Assembly: GCF_000003815.2 (NCBI RefSeq) | Contig: NC_049991.1 | Span: 580,011-642,010 of the forward strand | DNA length: 62,000 bases | Direction of reading: 5' to 3' | Origin: Branchiostoma floridae | Lineage: Eukaryota; Chordata; Leptocardii; Amphioxiformes; Branchiostomatidae | Shown: piece by piece, positions 37,901-52,900 of the stretch | How positions within the stretch are numbered: position 1 is the first letter of the stretch | How the letters are laid out: every line of letters begins with the position of its first letter | Position numbers and translations under genes: made by a program | The notes under the pieces: model-generated | The model's database searches: none | What the model was told of the DNA's origin: nothing | Seen by the model: the letters and a program-made list of their open reading frames with translations, nothing else

Positions 37901-40900
37901 CTTTAGATTTCCAAGTCTATCTAGCCAATTTGTGATACTATATAAAATTGATTGCTTTTGTTACTGTGATGTATATGCAACCTTTGCATGGTCATAGTAA
38001 TTTGATGATGAATGAATTTTCTGAGGCCAGCTTCAGACTGACAACTTTATCTTTTTATTTATTTATTTATTCATTTGGTATTATTGGTTTGGCTGTTCAG
38101 GACACACAGCCAGGGCTGCCCAACTAGCCTATGGCTATTACAAAGGGCAAGCCCTGCTGACAAAAACAGAGACAATACATATGGATTTGCACAGGATACT
38201 TATCAATAACAATTTTGGAAGTTCATAAAGGAGAGGAATGAAAACAAAAAAAGAACATTTATATATACATATAGTTGTACCACTGTTGTCTTTGATATCT
38301 CCGGTGACGGTATTTCAAAGCCATCTAATTAGTAGATAAAAAAAGTAGTGGAACATTTATTCCTGGAATCATCATGCGACCATCTTGGACCTGGTTATAC
38401 AACCCATCAGCCAGGGGCCCATGTCCTTTTCTCCTATGTATAAAGGCAGCAGATGCCTGGCAGCGAAGGAAGTGGGCCATACCCTAGTATTAGCCCTTAG
38501 TATGCTGTCTCCTGCCCAGAAAGGAAAGATTCTGCCAGTTTCTTTGTAAAAATGCGTGCAGTCAATAATGTACACACTGTACAGGCCTCTCAATCTCTTT
38601 CTTTGTTCAAAGTGCATACTCAGTGTCTCAACTACTCCATGATGAAAAGAAGCGGTTTTTCCACCATTTTTGCATGCAAGAGGTCACTGTACATGTGGGC
38701 CACAATACTACTAGATTAAGGAAAGAAATTACCCGCGCACAAGAATCATTATCAAAGTTGCTGGACCCTAGCAAGAATTACTATATAGATCATTAGTTCA
38801 TACCCCTGTATTCAATTTCATGCACAAGAGACTTATATAGAAATCTATTCAAGTGACAATAGCATAAAACACTATTAAATCATATTGAAGACCTGCATCC
38901 AAAAAGTGAAAAGGGAGCAGGAATGCATATCCCCAAGCTTAGTAACTCAATACCATGTACCTGTAGTATATTTTGACAGATGTGAATGCATTACTTTGTA
39001 GAATTGGGACACTCAGAACATTTAAATCCACTGAATTGTACAGTGTAAATAGCATTTAAATACTACTGGTGGAAACAGGGTCATTTTTTGAAAGTGACAA
39101 CCTGGTGCCAAAATAGTTGTGATCCAAGCATTCCTGTGAGCATGAGTAGTCATGCATTGTACCTTGCAGTCTTAACAACAAGGTGGGTGTGGCTACCTGG
39201 TCTTATCAGTGCGCAGTTTAGTCTTTAGTATGTAAAGTAAACATACCAGAAGGCCCTGCTATTCTGTGTTGTTTCAAGGTGGGACCTGAAGCATTGGGGG
39301 TAAAGGTCGTTTCTCTGCACTGCCCACAAAGACACAAGTCATTATAACTCCAAGTAGCTTTGTGACATGGGTGAGTAAAAAAAGTTGTTGTTCCAGCCGT
39401 GAGGTTGAGCTGGTTTCCCACCAGGTAACCTGACTCCTGCTGGAGTCGTGGTTGGCTAAGGTGCATGCTAATGTTTGACTTGCAGTGTAAACAGAAAGCA
39501 CAAGCTGCTCTGCTTCCTGTGGCAGAATGTTGCACCATGTTGTTTCAGCCAGGTGTGCCTATCCAGGTGCCTGAAGCAGCTTTTAGTTGAGACTGTTCAG
39601 AGTACATGGTACATTACCTTGTCTTCCANNNNNNNNNNNNNNNNNNNNNNNNNNNNNNNNNNNNNNNNNNNNNNNNNNNNNNNNNNNNNNNNNNNNNNNN
39701 NNNNNNNNNNNNNNNNNNNNNNNNNNNNTGAAGTATGCGCCTGAGGCCAGTCTGGACATTTCAGAACTACATTCTGTGATATGGTGTTTTTGACATCCAC
39801 ACCAGATATGTTCTTCTATCCTACAGATACATCGTAGAGATGTAATTCTAGTTTAACGTAATGTCATGATTTGTCATCATCACAGCTTCGTGAAGAGGCT
39901 CAAAAGCAAGCAGAATTGAATCGACTGGCCCAGGAAAAGGCTGACAGACTTGCAATGGTGAGTCTTTTCTGTCACTGTCAAATCTTCTACCTGTAGGGTC
40001 AGTTACATAGTTATCATCATCAAATCATTCACATGTTGGTTAAGTTTTTATGGTACTATTCAATGTGATAGTTATTATGTCATCAGTCATTTATCTGGGA
40101 CCACATGAATGACTTCTTAGAAAAAGACCCACAAACATGTACACATATGACTATGCAGTGCAGTGCTTGTTACATGTACGTGCTACCATGATTGTATTCG
40201 CAAGATAGCTTTAAAAAAAGCTGCCTGGAGGCAAAGATGGGAAATTATGACTGGTTGGTGTCATGAGTGTGAGGGTTTGATGAAACAGCTGGGCTGTCTG
40301 GAAGATTAGCTCCATTTGGGGCTAAAGGGCTTCCTAATAAACTCAACTCTATTTACATTTGAATAATCAATGAGAAACATTATGATATGCCGCTGATAAA
40401 AGGTTAATGTCATTTGGCAAAGGTATGAGGTCGTGGAGTCTTTCATTGTTTTATGAGATATCAGTTTATTTTCTCACTTTTGACATGCTGCTGGACCTCA
40501 GCAAAACAGGAAACAAGAAGAGGTTGGTTGTAATGATAATGGCAACAGTGATTTACATATTTTATATTAACAGTTACCTGATAAGACCAATTAGAAAATA
40601 GCAGCCATCCATGAGATAAACAAATTATAGAATGTCATGTAATTTGTATTTATTGAGTGATAAGGAAAAAGTCTGAGTTGAGTTTAGTATCTTGAGACCA
40701 ACATTGTTTTTTTTTTTCATCTACAGGCCCAACAAGCTCGTGAAATTACAGATCTCAGTCATATGGAAATTCCTGCCGAACTTTCATACATCTTTGACAA
40801 TATAAAATGTAAGTAGATTTCATGATGATAATAGGTGTAGTTCCTCTGGTCACACATGTCTTGCGACAGGTTAACCTGCTGTAACAATGTGTTATGCACC

Positions 40901-43900
40901 CTGCAGCTGCTGTCAGTCTTTCTTTGGGTGGAGGTGATCAACTAATATTATTGATTCACCTGGGGATCTTATTTGCATAACTAATGAAAAAACACAATAC
41001 ATCAGTCATAAAGGTTGTTATTCTAACAGTTACGGTGTTACCTGTCGAATGCTTGAATGTGGAATTTCTAGAAAGCAAAGATTATACCATATATATGACT
41101 GATGAGATATTGATACTCTTTTCTTTTTTTCTACTGTCGTATCCTGCCAATTTAGACACAAAACATTAGAACTAATACAACATTGATTTTTGTTTTAGCA
41201 CTGTGTCAAATTATTGATTCTAGAAGATATGAAGCAATGTTCACATTATTTCCTGAAGTTCATAAATTGTTCGTTGCTTTCACAAAATATCGTTCTACAA
41301 TCATGTCACCTTCAAAATGGCAAAGACACTGTCTCTTTTATGTTGTTTTAGTATGATAAAAGATGTAATCAGTTTTTTTTAATAATTTTCCCAGCATGGC
41401 ACCCCCAGCACACTGACAGAAATGTTGTGAAAGTGTTCAGCCATGTTGCAGAACAGCCCTTCAAGTCTTCTCTCCCTGCTGATGTGGACTGGCATCAGCT
41501 CTCCAAGTACATCAGCATCTACCTCAAGGTAGGAGGGCTGCCTTAACATGTATGTTGGGTATGTGCTCTGTCACACACTCAGTATCAGTATGTAATCTGT
41601 ATCTCCATTATATTTTATCTGACCCTTATCTCCCTCATGACCTCAATGAAAAGCAGCCTGTAGGCCAATTTGAGCTTCTCATGAATAAATAAAGGTTCAA
41701 ACAAACAAAACATCTAATGGGAGGTGCCACAAGATGGTGTACATTTTTTCTTGGTCTTATTGATATAATAAATATGATATGCATTATTAGTATGCCGTGT
41801 TTATTGCCACTGACTATGCTGATTAGAAAGGTAAATAAAACAAGTTATGCACACAGCTGTTATTTGCATTTAATATGTACTTTAACATAATATGTATTAT
41901 GCAATTCATGTTTGTTTGTTTGTTTTTTTAAACAGAATTTTAACAATAATGTTAGTAGTGCTGAATCACTGCTGTCACCGGTCATTGTGTATTGACAGCA
42001 CAATTTTTTGTTGCTAAATGAACTGTACCAAGCAGTCACACAACACCATACACATAGGAAATAAAGCACCAGAAAACACGGGTCTTCAAATGTTTATTGA
42101 GTAGAAAACTGGCCATGGGAAAGTAACCATAGGAGATGAAGCACTTTGAAGATTTGACAGGACAAGAAGAAGAAACATTGCAAATACAATATATTTCACC
42201 ATACCTGTGGTATGACTGAAATATAGAGATGATTTTCATGAGGTTTATGAGTAAGTTGGGTTGTCTTTTTAGACCATTACAATCTAGTATTGTGGCTTAA
42301 CCTGTAGATGGCAAAAGTACCTTCAGTATAAGCTCAAATTATTCTGCAGTAACCTTGTGTGGTTTAATGCATCATAAGACTTGAAAGTCAATTGATAGAT
42401 TGCATAATATAGTACGATAATATGTTACAATATGTTACGATATGTCCTATCTACTTGATGAAAAAATGCAAACATTATAAGACTTGTAAGTCAACTGATA
42501 GATTATATGCATTATCAAATACAGCTATATATGTCTAACATTCTTCTTAGCCTTACCTTAGTGAACAGAGTAAGACATTTTGCATGGAGAAAGGCAACAG
42601 TACAAACTTAAGGTAACAAGGTGTAAAATACAGTCTGTTTTTGTATGAACCTTAGGGAGGGAGATGGGGAGTGACAAAGAAGCCAATCTCTGCACCCTTC
42701 CATAGGATGAGTAATGATGATGCACATCAGGCCATTGCTGTATTCAAGATGGTAAGTATGTGACATGTACACAACTGTGTGCATATAATGTTACATGTGT
42801 ACCTATTTCATTGATTTGCATGAAGAGTTTTACCTTTCATATCATACGTTATAATTATTGCTCATAACAACTTACTGTTACGTGTACTTTGACATCTTCT
42901 CAAGAGGGAACGATGATCACTCACTCACTCACGGCATGACTGTTAAATTCTTTGGAAGCAAGAGAAAGTTAGAAATATTAAGACTCTTTCTCACATGCCA
43001 CCATCTCCAGATTCTCAGGTTCATGGGCGACACCAGGCTGACTGAAGAGAAGGAGCGGCTGCTGGGGAACTACATTGTTCAGATGGTGAGGCGGGGGGAT
43101 ATGAAATTTTGTTGTGTTATATTAATTATGTCAACATGTAGACTGCAAGTGTGTGCCAGGATAAGTTTCATCACTATCCTTTAGGAGACATACATTGTGT
43201 ATTCCTTTGCAACATGTGTCATGGGAAAAAGCTTGTTAATGGTAAAAAAAATGGTAAAAAAAATGGACTGTGCCTATTTGTAAAAAAGAAATTAGTCAAA
43301 AATGGCCTATATGATGTCATACCTGAAGAAAGAAAAAAAGTGTTGGAAGAAAGTTAGTATTGTCCTGTGATGTAGTGTGGAAAAATAATGGAAAGTGATT
43401 CTACCTACTTTGCAGGGTCTAAAAAATGAGGCTGTTCGGGATGAGATTCTGTGCCAGCTGTGCAGTCAGACATGGGGAGAGGGACCTGCCCACTGGAACC
43501 GTGAGCGCGGGTGGATTTTGCTGACAAACTGTCTGTCATCTTGGTTCCCATCTCCTACACTATACAAATACCTTCTCAAGTGAGTAACAGTGTAATATTC
43601 TTTTTTAACAGTAAGTTGTTAATACAGGAATTGGGACTGCCATGTATGGCAAAAGGCTACGAAAAACTAAGCTTCAATGTTTCTTGATTGGCAAACGTTT
43701 CATATGGTATTAAGTTACAACACATTGCAAGTACATTGTATGCACATTAGAGGATTTCTTTACTAGTTGTTTCATGTCCATTTCAGCCATGTGTCCAACA
43801 GTATGGATAATGGCTACAACAACCACTGTCAGCACAAGATGTTACATTCTCCAGCCATGGATGAGGGTCTGCCGCGTACCTACCCGCCGTGTGTTTTGGA

Positions 43901-46900
43901 GTGGAAGACAAACAGGAAACTAGCTAACATGGCCTTGGAGACAAGGTTTCATGATGGTAGGTCAGCTTCATGCAGTGTTGCTGAGAAATATGTGTCTACC
44001 AGTCGAGTTGACACTAACATATGAACAACTAGAGTTCCACGACCTCAAACCTTCACCAAATAATATTAACCTTTTCGAGTGAAGTATATTCCATTATGTG
44101 AATAAGGGCCTCATTTGCATTAATTGTCTCAGTTGATCATCTCTTACTATTCAAATAGTACAGATTGTTCAAAGTATACACGTAAAAGTCTTCTCTTTAG
44201 CAAAGATGAGTATTGTATCATTTCCTCATAAATCAAGGAAATGTGGCACTGATTTGCATGATTTATGTCTTACAATTTTCACCTTTACTTAGCTTTGTAA
44301 TGCCACAAGTATGAATTTCCCACCATCTACCACTATGGAATTACATTATAATTTATTTTCTCATGGATTATGCAAATGAGGTCTTAATTTGTATAAATGA
44401 TATCTGTTTTGAGTCTGCAAACTTAAAGGCATTTTTAGTGGTGCAATGTAGACACATAAGTGTACATGTCATGAAAAACCCGGTGACTCAATGAACAGCC
44501 AGTCGTAAATCACTTACTCGACAAAGGTACCTACGGTACGGCAAAGTGAAAATGATAATTGTTTGAACTGTCTTTTATTTAGAGTGTTCCACTTATTATG
44601 ACAATTGGAGGCTGTAAGGAAACTAGTATCTTGTATGCACTTCTATCCCCAGGTGAAGCTTTCACATCCTCTGTGAACTCCTGGACAACCGGCGAGGAGT
44701 TTGGCGTCACAGTCCTGCACCACAGGTAAGAAATCAGCAACATTTTTACCTCTGTGTGTTTGTGTGTCTGTGTCTGTCTGTCTAAGGAGGTTGAAAAAGC
44801 TCCTTGGTCTGTCTTTCCAGATATTTATGACGTGGTCAATATATACTAGAAAAGTGTGACAGTTGGTCACAGATGTCAGCTGTGGTGTGTTATACATTTG
44901 TATATATATGTCCTGCGTAGATAGAGAAATTCGCACCATTGATCACATTTTCTGGAATGTTTTGTGATAACACCAGAAGACCTCAGAAAGTCAGACCTCA
45001 TACAAGTCAATGTACATATAGATAAGATATATATATATAAAGCTGCCCAGCCAGTTCTCGGTAAGAATGGGTCATGCAAGCCCACGGGAGCGTTTATCCT
45101 AGAAAACTGCAAAAGTCAGTCACAGACGTCAGCCAGATGAGATATTTTGTACCAGTCAATGTGCATTGTGCGTTATAGGTGTAGACAAAGATTCATGTCA
45201 ATAGAATAGCACAGCACAGTTAGCACCATCATTACAAGACTTGGTTAATAAGGCCACACCAATTTAATTTGTTGGTTCTCGGATTTCCCGACCAATTTTT
45301 TTCCGATTTGCAAAAAAAAAAAAATTTAGTCCCAAGAAAAATCACATAGGTTTTGCTATTGCAGACCTTTAAAAAACCCCATTCCAGGGGCACATATTGT
45401 TGATAAACCAATCAGAGCGCTTATTTGCAGTCACATGATCAGAACAGTGGTTAACATCAAAGGAAGAGATTCATTGGATAAATCATGCCATGAAAAGCTG
45501 AAAACGTGACTACTTAACCTTGTTTTTTTGTGTTAAATAAGTTCACCACAACCTTTTTGCAATTTTTTTTTTTCGATCGCCCGCCCCAATATTTTTCTGA
45601 AAAAATCCGAGAACCAAGAAATTAAATTGGTGTGGCCTAATCTTTATGACTAGGTTGCGGAACTAGAAGGAAACTACTTTAAGAAAAGTTGACATTACGA
45701 TGGTACAGATGTTATAGACATGACATTCCTGAGCAAGACCAATCAACTATAACGTTATATATTAGATGGATGTTTAAAAGGAAACAAGGGGTTCCAAAGC
45801 TGGGTTTAGAAACTAACTTGAAGATCCTCTGTTTCAAGGCAAAAAGATGGGATGAATGAGTTGGCAACATGAAAGGATGGGATGGAGGGTAGTAGAACCT
45901 TCGATCTTCTGTTCCCTGTCACCTGTTCACCTTCACCTATCATTTTAAGAGATATAATTGTCTTTTGCATCTTGTACCCACATCTTGTACTGTAACATTG
46001 CAGAATAAACATTCACAATGATGTAGAAATAAGACATATTGACAGTCCTGAGCAACACTACTTGACTGTGTTTACTGTAAATGCATTTAAGTTTGTGGGG
46101 ATTTAATTTCGTTGTAGCGGGAAAAAGGACTTTTCGCGGTGGTTTTAAGTTCGCAGTAGCACCATGGACTGTAGTCTCTTACTGCCATGGAAAAATGTTC
46201 CCAGTGGTTTTAGTTTGTGGTGAAGCGGCCACTACGAAAACCGCAAACATTAAACCACTGCGAAAGTTTCTGCATTTACAGTATTCTATTATCCAGACTA
46301 TTTCACATCATTGTTGACATGTATGATTAGGATAGCATTGTACATGTTTACATATTACTACAAGGCAATGATACAAAATAGAATGAATGATACAAAATAG
46401 AGAGCCGTCAGGCTTGCTCACAGGTGGAACTAAAAGTTGTTTTTCCTCCAGAGGAGTCCAGGATGAGAACCTGGGCTGGACGGTTGTGCTGCGGGATGGA
46501 ACAGAAGAGTACGAGCTGGCCGGGTACGACTATGTCCTCGACCTCATCGCAGAGATGGAGATGGCACCTGGATTCCCTGTCTGCAAATCCTTCTTTCTTG
46601 TATCCTCAGATAAAATGGCGAGTAATGCTGAGGAGGTGGACATATCATTCTCAGATATCCCCACCAAGGTTCCTCCGCTGCTACAGAGTGGAGTAAGAGG
46701 ATATTCATACGATGGCCCCCTAAAACACACAGAAAGATTGTCCCAACAATCAGAATATGTGCATAACTTCCCTCAAAGGCAAGCTGCCAATAAGGACTCC
46801 ATGCTGGGCAGCAGTGACTATCTGCCGTACGATTACAAACTCCCGATTCGAGATTATGGCCTGCCACCCGCACCAGACTACACCACAGAGGATGGCGGCA

Positions 46901-49900
46901 GGTTCCACCATGGCCCTGGGAGTCCGTCATCATCTAGGTCAACGCCTCAACACCACATGTCCAACAGGAGAATGGGCAACACTCCACACAGAGAGACAAG
47001 ACTAAGGCACAAGAGCCTTGGGGGCCGTTCTGTGGGAGGGCAGTCTATCCCGCACAGCGAAGTGTCCCAGTCAGGTCTGGATGACTACCTGGACAGACTC
47101 TTCAACCCTGTCTTGTCAGACGACAGCTCTGAGCTCGGTGATGCAGCTGGTATGGAGGTGCACATGAAGGGAGGAGGACAAGCACCTGCACCACCTGGAG
47201 CGGCTGGGACTACAGGAACATCCTCGACGACACCCAAGATGGCAGGGCAAAATGTGGATCTCAATGCAGCAAATAGCATGATGGGAATGCAGCCAGGAAT
47301 GATGGGAGTAGGACTCTTGCCAACTATGCCAAATATGGGGCTGATGCAAGGTGTGTGAGAGATTGAAGAAATTTTCTTTTAGACTTTGTATGTAATTAGA
47401 TCTTTTCATAAAATGATTTATATTTGATGTATTTATGTCATTAATTTTAGTCTGACTATATAATGAAATACATGTACAATGGAAATTGCAAAATTTTACA
47501 CTTTTGTAACAAGTGCTAATTACCCTCCAGTCAGGAGTTGAAGTCCTGGACTGGAATCAGTTCATGGACCAATGTCATGACATCACCATGAGTAAAAGGA
47601 GTGTGGTATATACAGATTATGAATATATTCCCTCCATATGACATCCTATTTTGCATGATGAATATGCCAGATCATATCAATGACCCATTATATATATGTA
47701 TTGCCGTACTGATGAAATTTTGGCGTGTAACTCAAATAAGGGTTGCAAATGACAAGCTACTTTCAAGCAAAGTCACATGATAGATTCAAATAAGAACTAG
47801 AGTTCGGCGACCTCATACCTCCATGAATATTTACAGCTTTTGTAAATTTCATGCGACTGATACATTAACATAATTTATGCATGGTATTGTTGACTAACGT
47901 ACACGTGTCACAATAATAAAATTCCCATCATTAATCATAAAGCGGTTTAGCAATTTTTGCATAAATTATGCAAATAAGTCCCTCATTACCATATTTGGTA
48001 TCTGCTTATAATCCGTCCATCATAATTAACATGTGTTACATTTATTGAAGTCCAGTTATTGAAAACAATCGAATTATACAACTTCCTCATTAATTATGTA
48101 AATTAATTCCTCATTTGCATAACATTCATATCATTATGAACATCTTTGCCCCAGGTACCTGCATGCCTTATTATGATGCCAATCCCTCCATCCTTTCTGC
48201 AGTTATACTCTTTGGAATGTCTTGACAAAAACGCCCCTGTAGTTCCCAAATTAAATGTTAGGGGCCGAAACTTGCTCCACTTTGTCATGACACAAAAAGC
48301 TATCTACCGCTTAAATGTCAAGACCATAGCATGTCTAGAACAAGAGATACATTGAAAAAACTGCTATGATAGAGTGTTCTCATTAATTATGCAAATGTGC
48401 TCCTATTTTGCATAATCAGTATCTTATCTTGTACAACATTGTCTAAGGTTTCTACATACCAAAAATTATGTTAATCCGCTGTTCCCTTCTTGAGTTATCC
48501 TCTTCAGAAGTTTTGACAAAAATGCCCCTGCTATCCCAAAACTAGACGCTAGGGGGCCCAAACTTATGTCGCTTCTTCCTGAGCACAAGAGCTATCTAAC
48601 ACTTAAATATCATGACCATAGCATGTTCAGAACACCTAGATAGCAAAACCGGAAGTTGCGCTGCAGTACCAAGGGGAGTTGCTAGGGGGCCCAAAATCTA
48701 ATCATTTCCAGCTTTCATCACACACTACCAACACACCAAGTATGAAACCAATCCACCCAACCGTTCTTGAGTTATTTTGTTTACACACAGACAGACACAC
48801 ACACAAACGCAGGGTAAACTAGAGTTCGGCGACCTCATACCTCCATGAAAATTTAGAGCTTTCGCAACTTTCATGCAATTGACTAACACATTAACATAAT
48901 TTATGCATGGTGTTGTTCATCATTGACTAACGTACACATGTCAGTTATAAAATTCCCATTATTTAAATCATAAAGCGGTTTTGCAATTTTTACATAAATT
49001 ATGCAAATAAGTTCCTCATTACCATATTTGGTATCTGCTTATATTCCACCTATCGTAATTAACATGTGTTACATGTATTGAGGTCCAGTTATTGAAAACA
49101 ATGGAACTATACAATTTCCTCATTAATTATGCAAATTAAGTCCTCATTTGCATAACATGTATATCATTATGAACATCTTTGCCTAAGCTACCCGCATGCC
49201 TAAAATGCAGGCAATCCGTCATTTCTTTCTGCAGTTATCCTCTTTGGAGTGTCTTGACAAAAACACCCATGCAGTTCCACAATTAAATGTTAGGGGGCTG
49301 AAACTTGCCCCACTTTTTCATGACACCAAAAGCTATCTACCACCAAAATATCAAGACCATAGCATGTTTGTAACAAGAGATACATTGAAAAAACTGCTAT
49401 GATAGAATATTCTCATTAATTATGCAAATGTACTCCTGTTTAGCATAATTAGTATCTTATCTTGTAAAACATTGTCTAAGGTACCTACATACCAAAAATG
49501 ATGAAAATCTGTTGTTCCCTTCTTGAGTTATCGTCTTCAGAAGTTTTTGACAAAAATGCCCCTGCTTTCCCAAAACTAGACGCTAGGGGGCCCAAACTTA
49601 TGTCACTTATTTCTGAGCACAAGAGCTATCTAACACTTCAAAATCGTGACCATAGCTTGCTCAGAACACGAGATAGCAAACCCGGAAGTTGCGCTGCAGT
49701 ACCAAGGGAAGCCGCTAGGGGGACCAAAATCTAATCATTTCTAGCTTTTATCACACCCTACCAACAGACCAAGTATGAAACCAATCCATCCAGCCGTTCT
49801 TGAGTTATCTTGTTTACACACAGACAGACAGACACACAGACACACAGACAAACACAGGGTAAAATATAACCTCCATGACATTTCATGGAGGTAAAAGCAA

Positions 49901-52900
49901 AGTCACATGATAGATTCACATAAGAATTAAACCATGTTAACTGATTGAGACCTAGATATTTTAGCCAAATGACAATTAGTGTTGTGGTAGTCAGTTATTT
50001 TATGGATTTTCTTTATCAATTACATCTTGAATGTCATGCAGGCTTTTTCGTATACAGGAAATGATTTTAAAAACTTTCATTGCTAATTTTGGAAATAAAA
50101 GTATGGAATGATGCTGGAATTTTGGGGTAATGTTAACATAATGTTGATAGTAATTTTGAATGGTAATTGACATTCATTTTTGCACAATGGAATTTTTTTT
50201 AATACAGTCAATTCAGCATGTTGGTCTGAGTTTAGCATGATTAAAAATGAATCTGAATTTCTGTGTAGGTGTGGGGAACCCTGCCCTGCTGCAACAGGCA
50301 ATGCTTCAGCAGCAGGCATACCTGGCACAACAGATGATGCTGGTAAGTCCTAACTTAAATCCAGCTGGGCAATCCTGTACATGGAATTGTTGCAAACTAT
50401 TAAACCCTGTTTTACATTTTTGTACTTCTCCATCCAAACATCACTCACTCATGTATTAAAATCATTTCACTTTTGACTTCTTATTGACTTGGTATGTGGA
50501 CGGAATGTCTAATCAGGACATACACACATGTGCAGTCAGACAGTATAAACATTACATTAGACACTGTATCCACCGCTCATGCTGGATGTGGATTGGGCAG
50601 TATAGCATTATACATTAATTGTAGTATAGTGAACATTACTTCACATGGAACCCATCTACCAGTAATGCTCTGATGAAATGGCACAAATATGTACATATGG
50701 TGCTTTCTCTACTTGACTGACTTTCAGCACTTATAAGAAGAGTATAGGAGTTGAACACATTCCATTACCATTTGATTAGCTGCTAATTTAGTGGCAACCA
50801 CTACTGTTAGCAGTGTGAACCACTTATTATAAGGTCTGTACAGAAACAGAGGCATGGAAAAAAATTGTAATGTAACTTAATTTACAATGAAAATATTAAA
50901 ATAAAATAAAAAACAGACTTGGTTCAGAAGAGTTTGTTCCCCCTCACCCCCAGTAGTATTTGTAGTAACATCGATCTGATTAAATTTAAGATAGGTCCAC
51001 AGACTAGATGTTTTTTCGCCCTTTAAACTTTGCTTTACCTCACAGTGTGAGTTCCCTTGCAAATAGCCTTCAGACATGAGTTTGCGATATGATGTAAGGT
51101 TTACTGGTGTATGATTCAGCTGATGTCTGTTCTGTTCCCAGCTTCAGCAGCAGCAGGCCTTGTTCTCCCAGCAGTCCCAGCTGCCAGCCCAGCAGGCCCC
51201 AGGCATCCCGACACAACACCGCTCTCCCCACAGTCACAGCAGCACAAGCAAACCTCCATCACTGTCCTCAACAGCTTCCTTAACGGAACAAAGTCCAGGT
51301 CAGCTACAGGGTCATGTCTTTATATCTGTCCACTTGTAGTCTTTAGTCCTGGATGGCTGATTAGCGGCCATTTAGTGCCACCCACCTACTCCTCTGTAAT
51401 ACTTCTCATTCCCTACACTCAAAATTCGTGATTGCAACATGCTCAGAAACAGATAACAAAACTAGAAGTTCTCTTTCTTGCAGTACCATAGAAAGGCTCT
51501 AGACAGCCCATAATCAAACTACAAATGTTCATGTATGTATCCTTCGTGGACTCCCTTACCGCTTACTTACCGCTTACCGGTCCCTCGACCGGGGGTGGTC
51601 GTGGGGGCACCCTATTCACGTACAATATTTCATAACACACTTGAGTTCTACTGTTCAAACACACACAAAGTGTCAAATGATTGTTGATTGGCTGTAATGT
51701 ATAATCCAATCCCCTCACAAACTCTTACAGCATGGAGTTGTATGGCATGACTTGTATCCATCCTTTGCTTAATCGTGGGAGTAGTTTGAAAAATTTGAAA
51801 GTACATGTATAATGGTGTCTTCCATCGAGGCAGAACAGGCTATTTAAAGCTAAGAACAAGCCATGTCTTACGGTAAGCATGTTTTCATGCTTTCTATCCA
51901 GATGAGACCGATGCCATCCCGACTGCTGTACAGGGGTCTCCTGCAGCTGGTTCCCAGGTGGCTCCTAGTAAAGTGAAACCTCCTAATGTAGGTCTACCTG
52001 ACCCAAATGTAACTCCCTTCACAAAGGATGAAGACAGCACTGAGTCTGAAGAAGAAACTCGCTCTCATGCCTTCTACACCAAAACAACTCCAAGAATTCG
52101 TGTGGGTAATATTGAATGGCCACCCGTGGCAGAGAAGCCACTCAAGAGAAAGCAACGTGATGTTGGCAAACTCCTGATCGATGACCACACTGCAGACTTG
52201 TTGAGTGGGTCACTCCAACCAAAACAGCCAGAGGCAGGGCAGCAGCAACAAGTGAGTAATACTATGATCTTAGAGTCCTATGTATATGGGTCCAACTACA
52301 TGACATTGTAATGATTATATCTTAATAGAGAAATACAAAGTAAGAAAATTTAAAAATGCCAAAAAGTACTCATCGTACAGGCATCATAGAAGACAGCATG
52401 TTTTGATGTGCCAATGCCAAAACCTAAAATATTATCACATTTAAGTAATAAGTACATTCTGCCTTGAAACAGATAACCTGTTCAAATTAGACTGCTGGCA
52501 CAGTTTGCTTGCATCCACCTACATGCTGGCGAGGGAATGCACAGAAAATATCATAGGTCAGCAGTGCTTAAAGCCGGTGTGTCACTTGCAATTGTCACAT
52601 TTTATATGTTGCGCGGCCAGTGCAGAGAAGACATTAGACTTATCCAACAAATTCCATTAGAAGACCAATGAGAAGTCAGAACAACAAAGATTACGTGTAA
52701 AAATGTTGCATGTCATGATATATGATGTACCAACTTACTGCAGGAGGATGGAACGGTCCATGTGCGGATTTCCTCAGGAGAAAACAAGGTACCTACAAAG
52801 GAGTCTGCGCTGTCAGCTCATCTCCAGGCTATAGACAAGGTAGAGCACAGAATTGTTTTGTCCTGGGTTGTAGTAGTTAGCTATCAAAATATAGATATAG

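Larger units (their letters stand above)
36605..39885. other. Intron 23, 3.3 kb, with two N gaps
   Basis: Holds gaps of 254 and 100 N. A tRNA-SINE-like word gagtttgaatccctgctgac occurs near 37440. A GC-richer stretch at 38380-38620 may be part of an element. Both neighbouring exons are in phase 0, so a small phase-0 exon could be hidden in a gap. Confidence 0.5.

Noticed and set aside
38372-38617. Minus-strand 81-codon frame
   Set aside because: No recognisable domain; it lies in an intron with SINE-like words and is probably repeat-derived.
46387-46451. ATG upstream of exon 32 as a start codon
   Set aside because: The frame happens to stay open into exon 32, but phase and family alignment show splicing from exon 31 at 46452.
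49196-49734. Similar 68- and 78-codon frames seen in each copy of the 1.06-kb repeat
   Set aside because: They recur because the repeat recurs. Frames in other copies are broken, codon pattern is not conserved, and no domain is recognisable.
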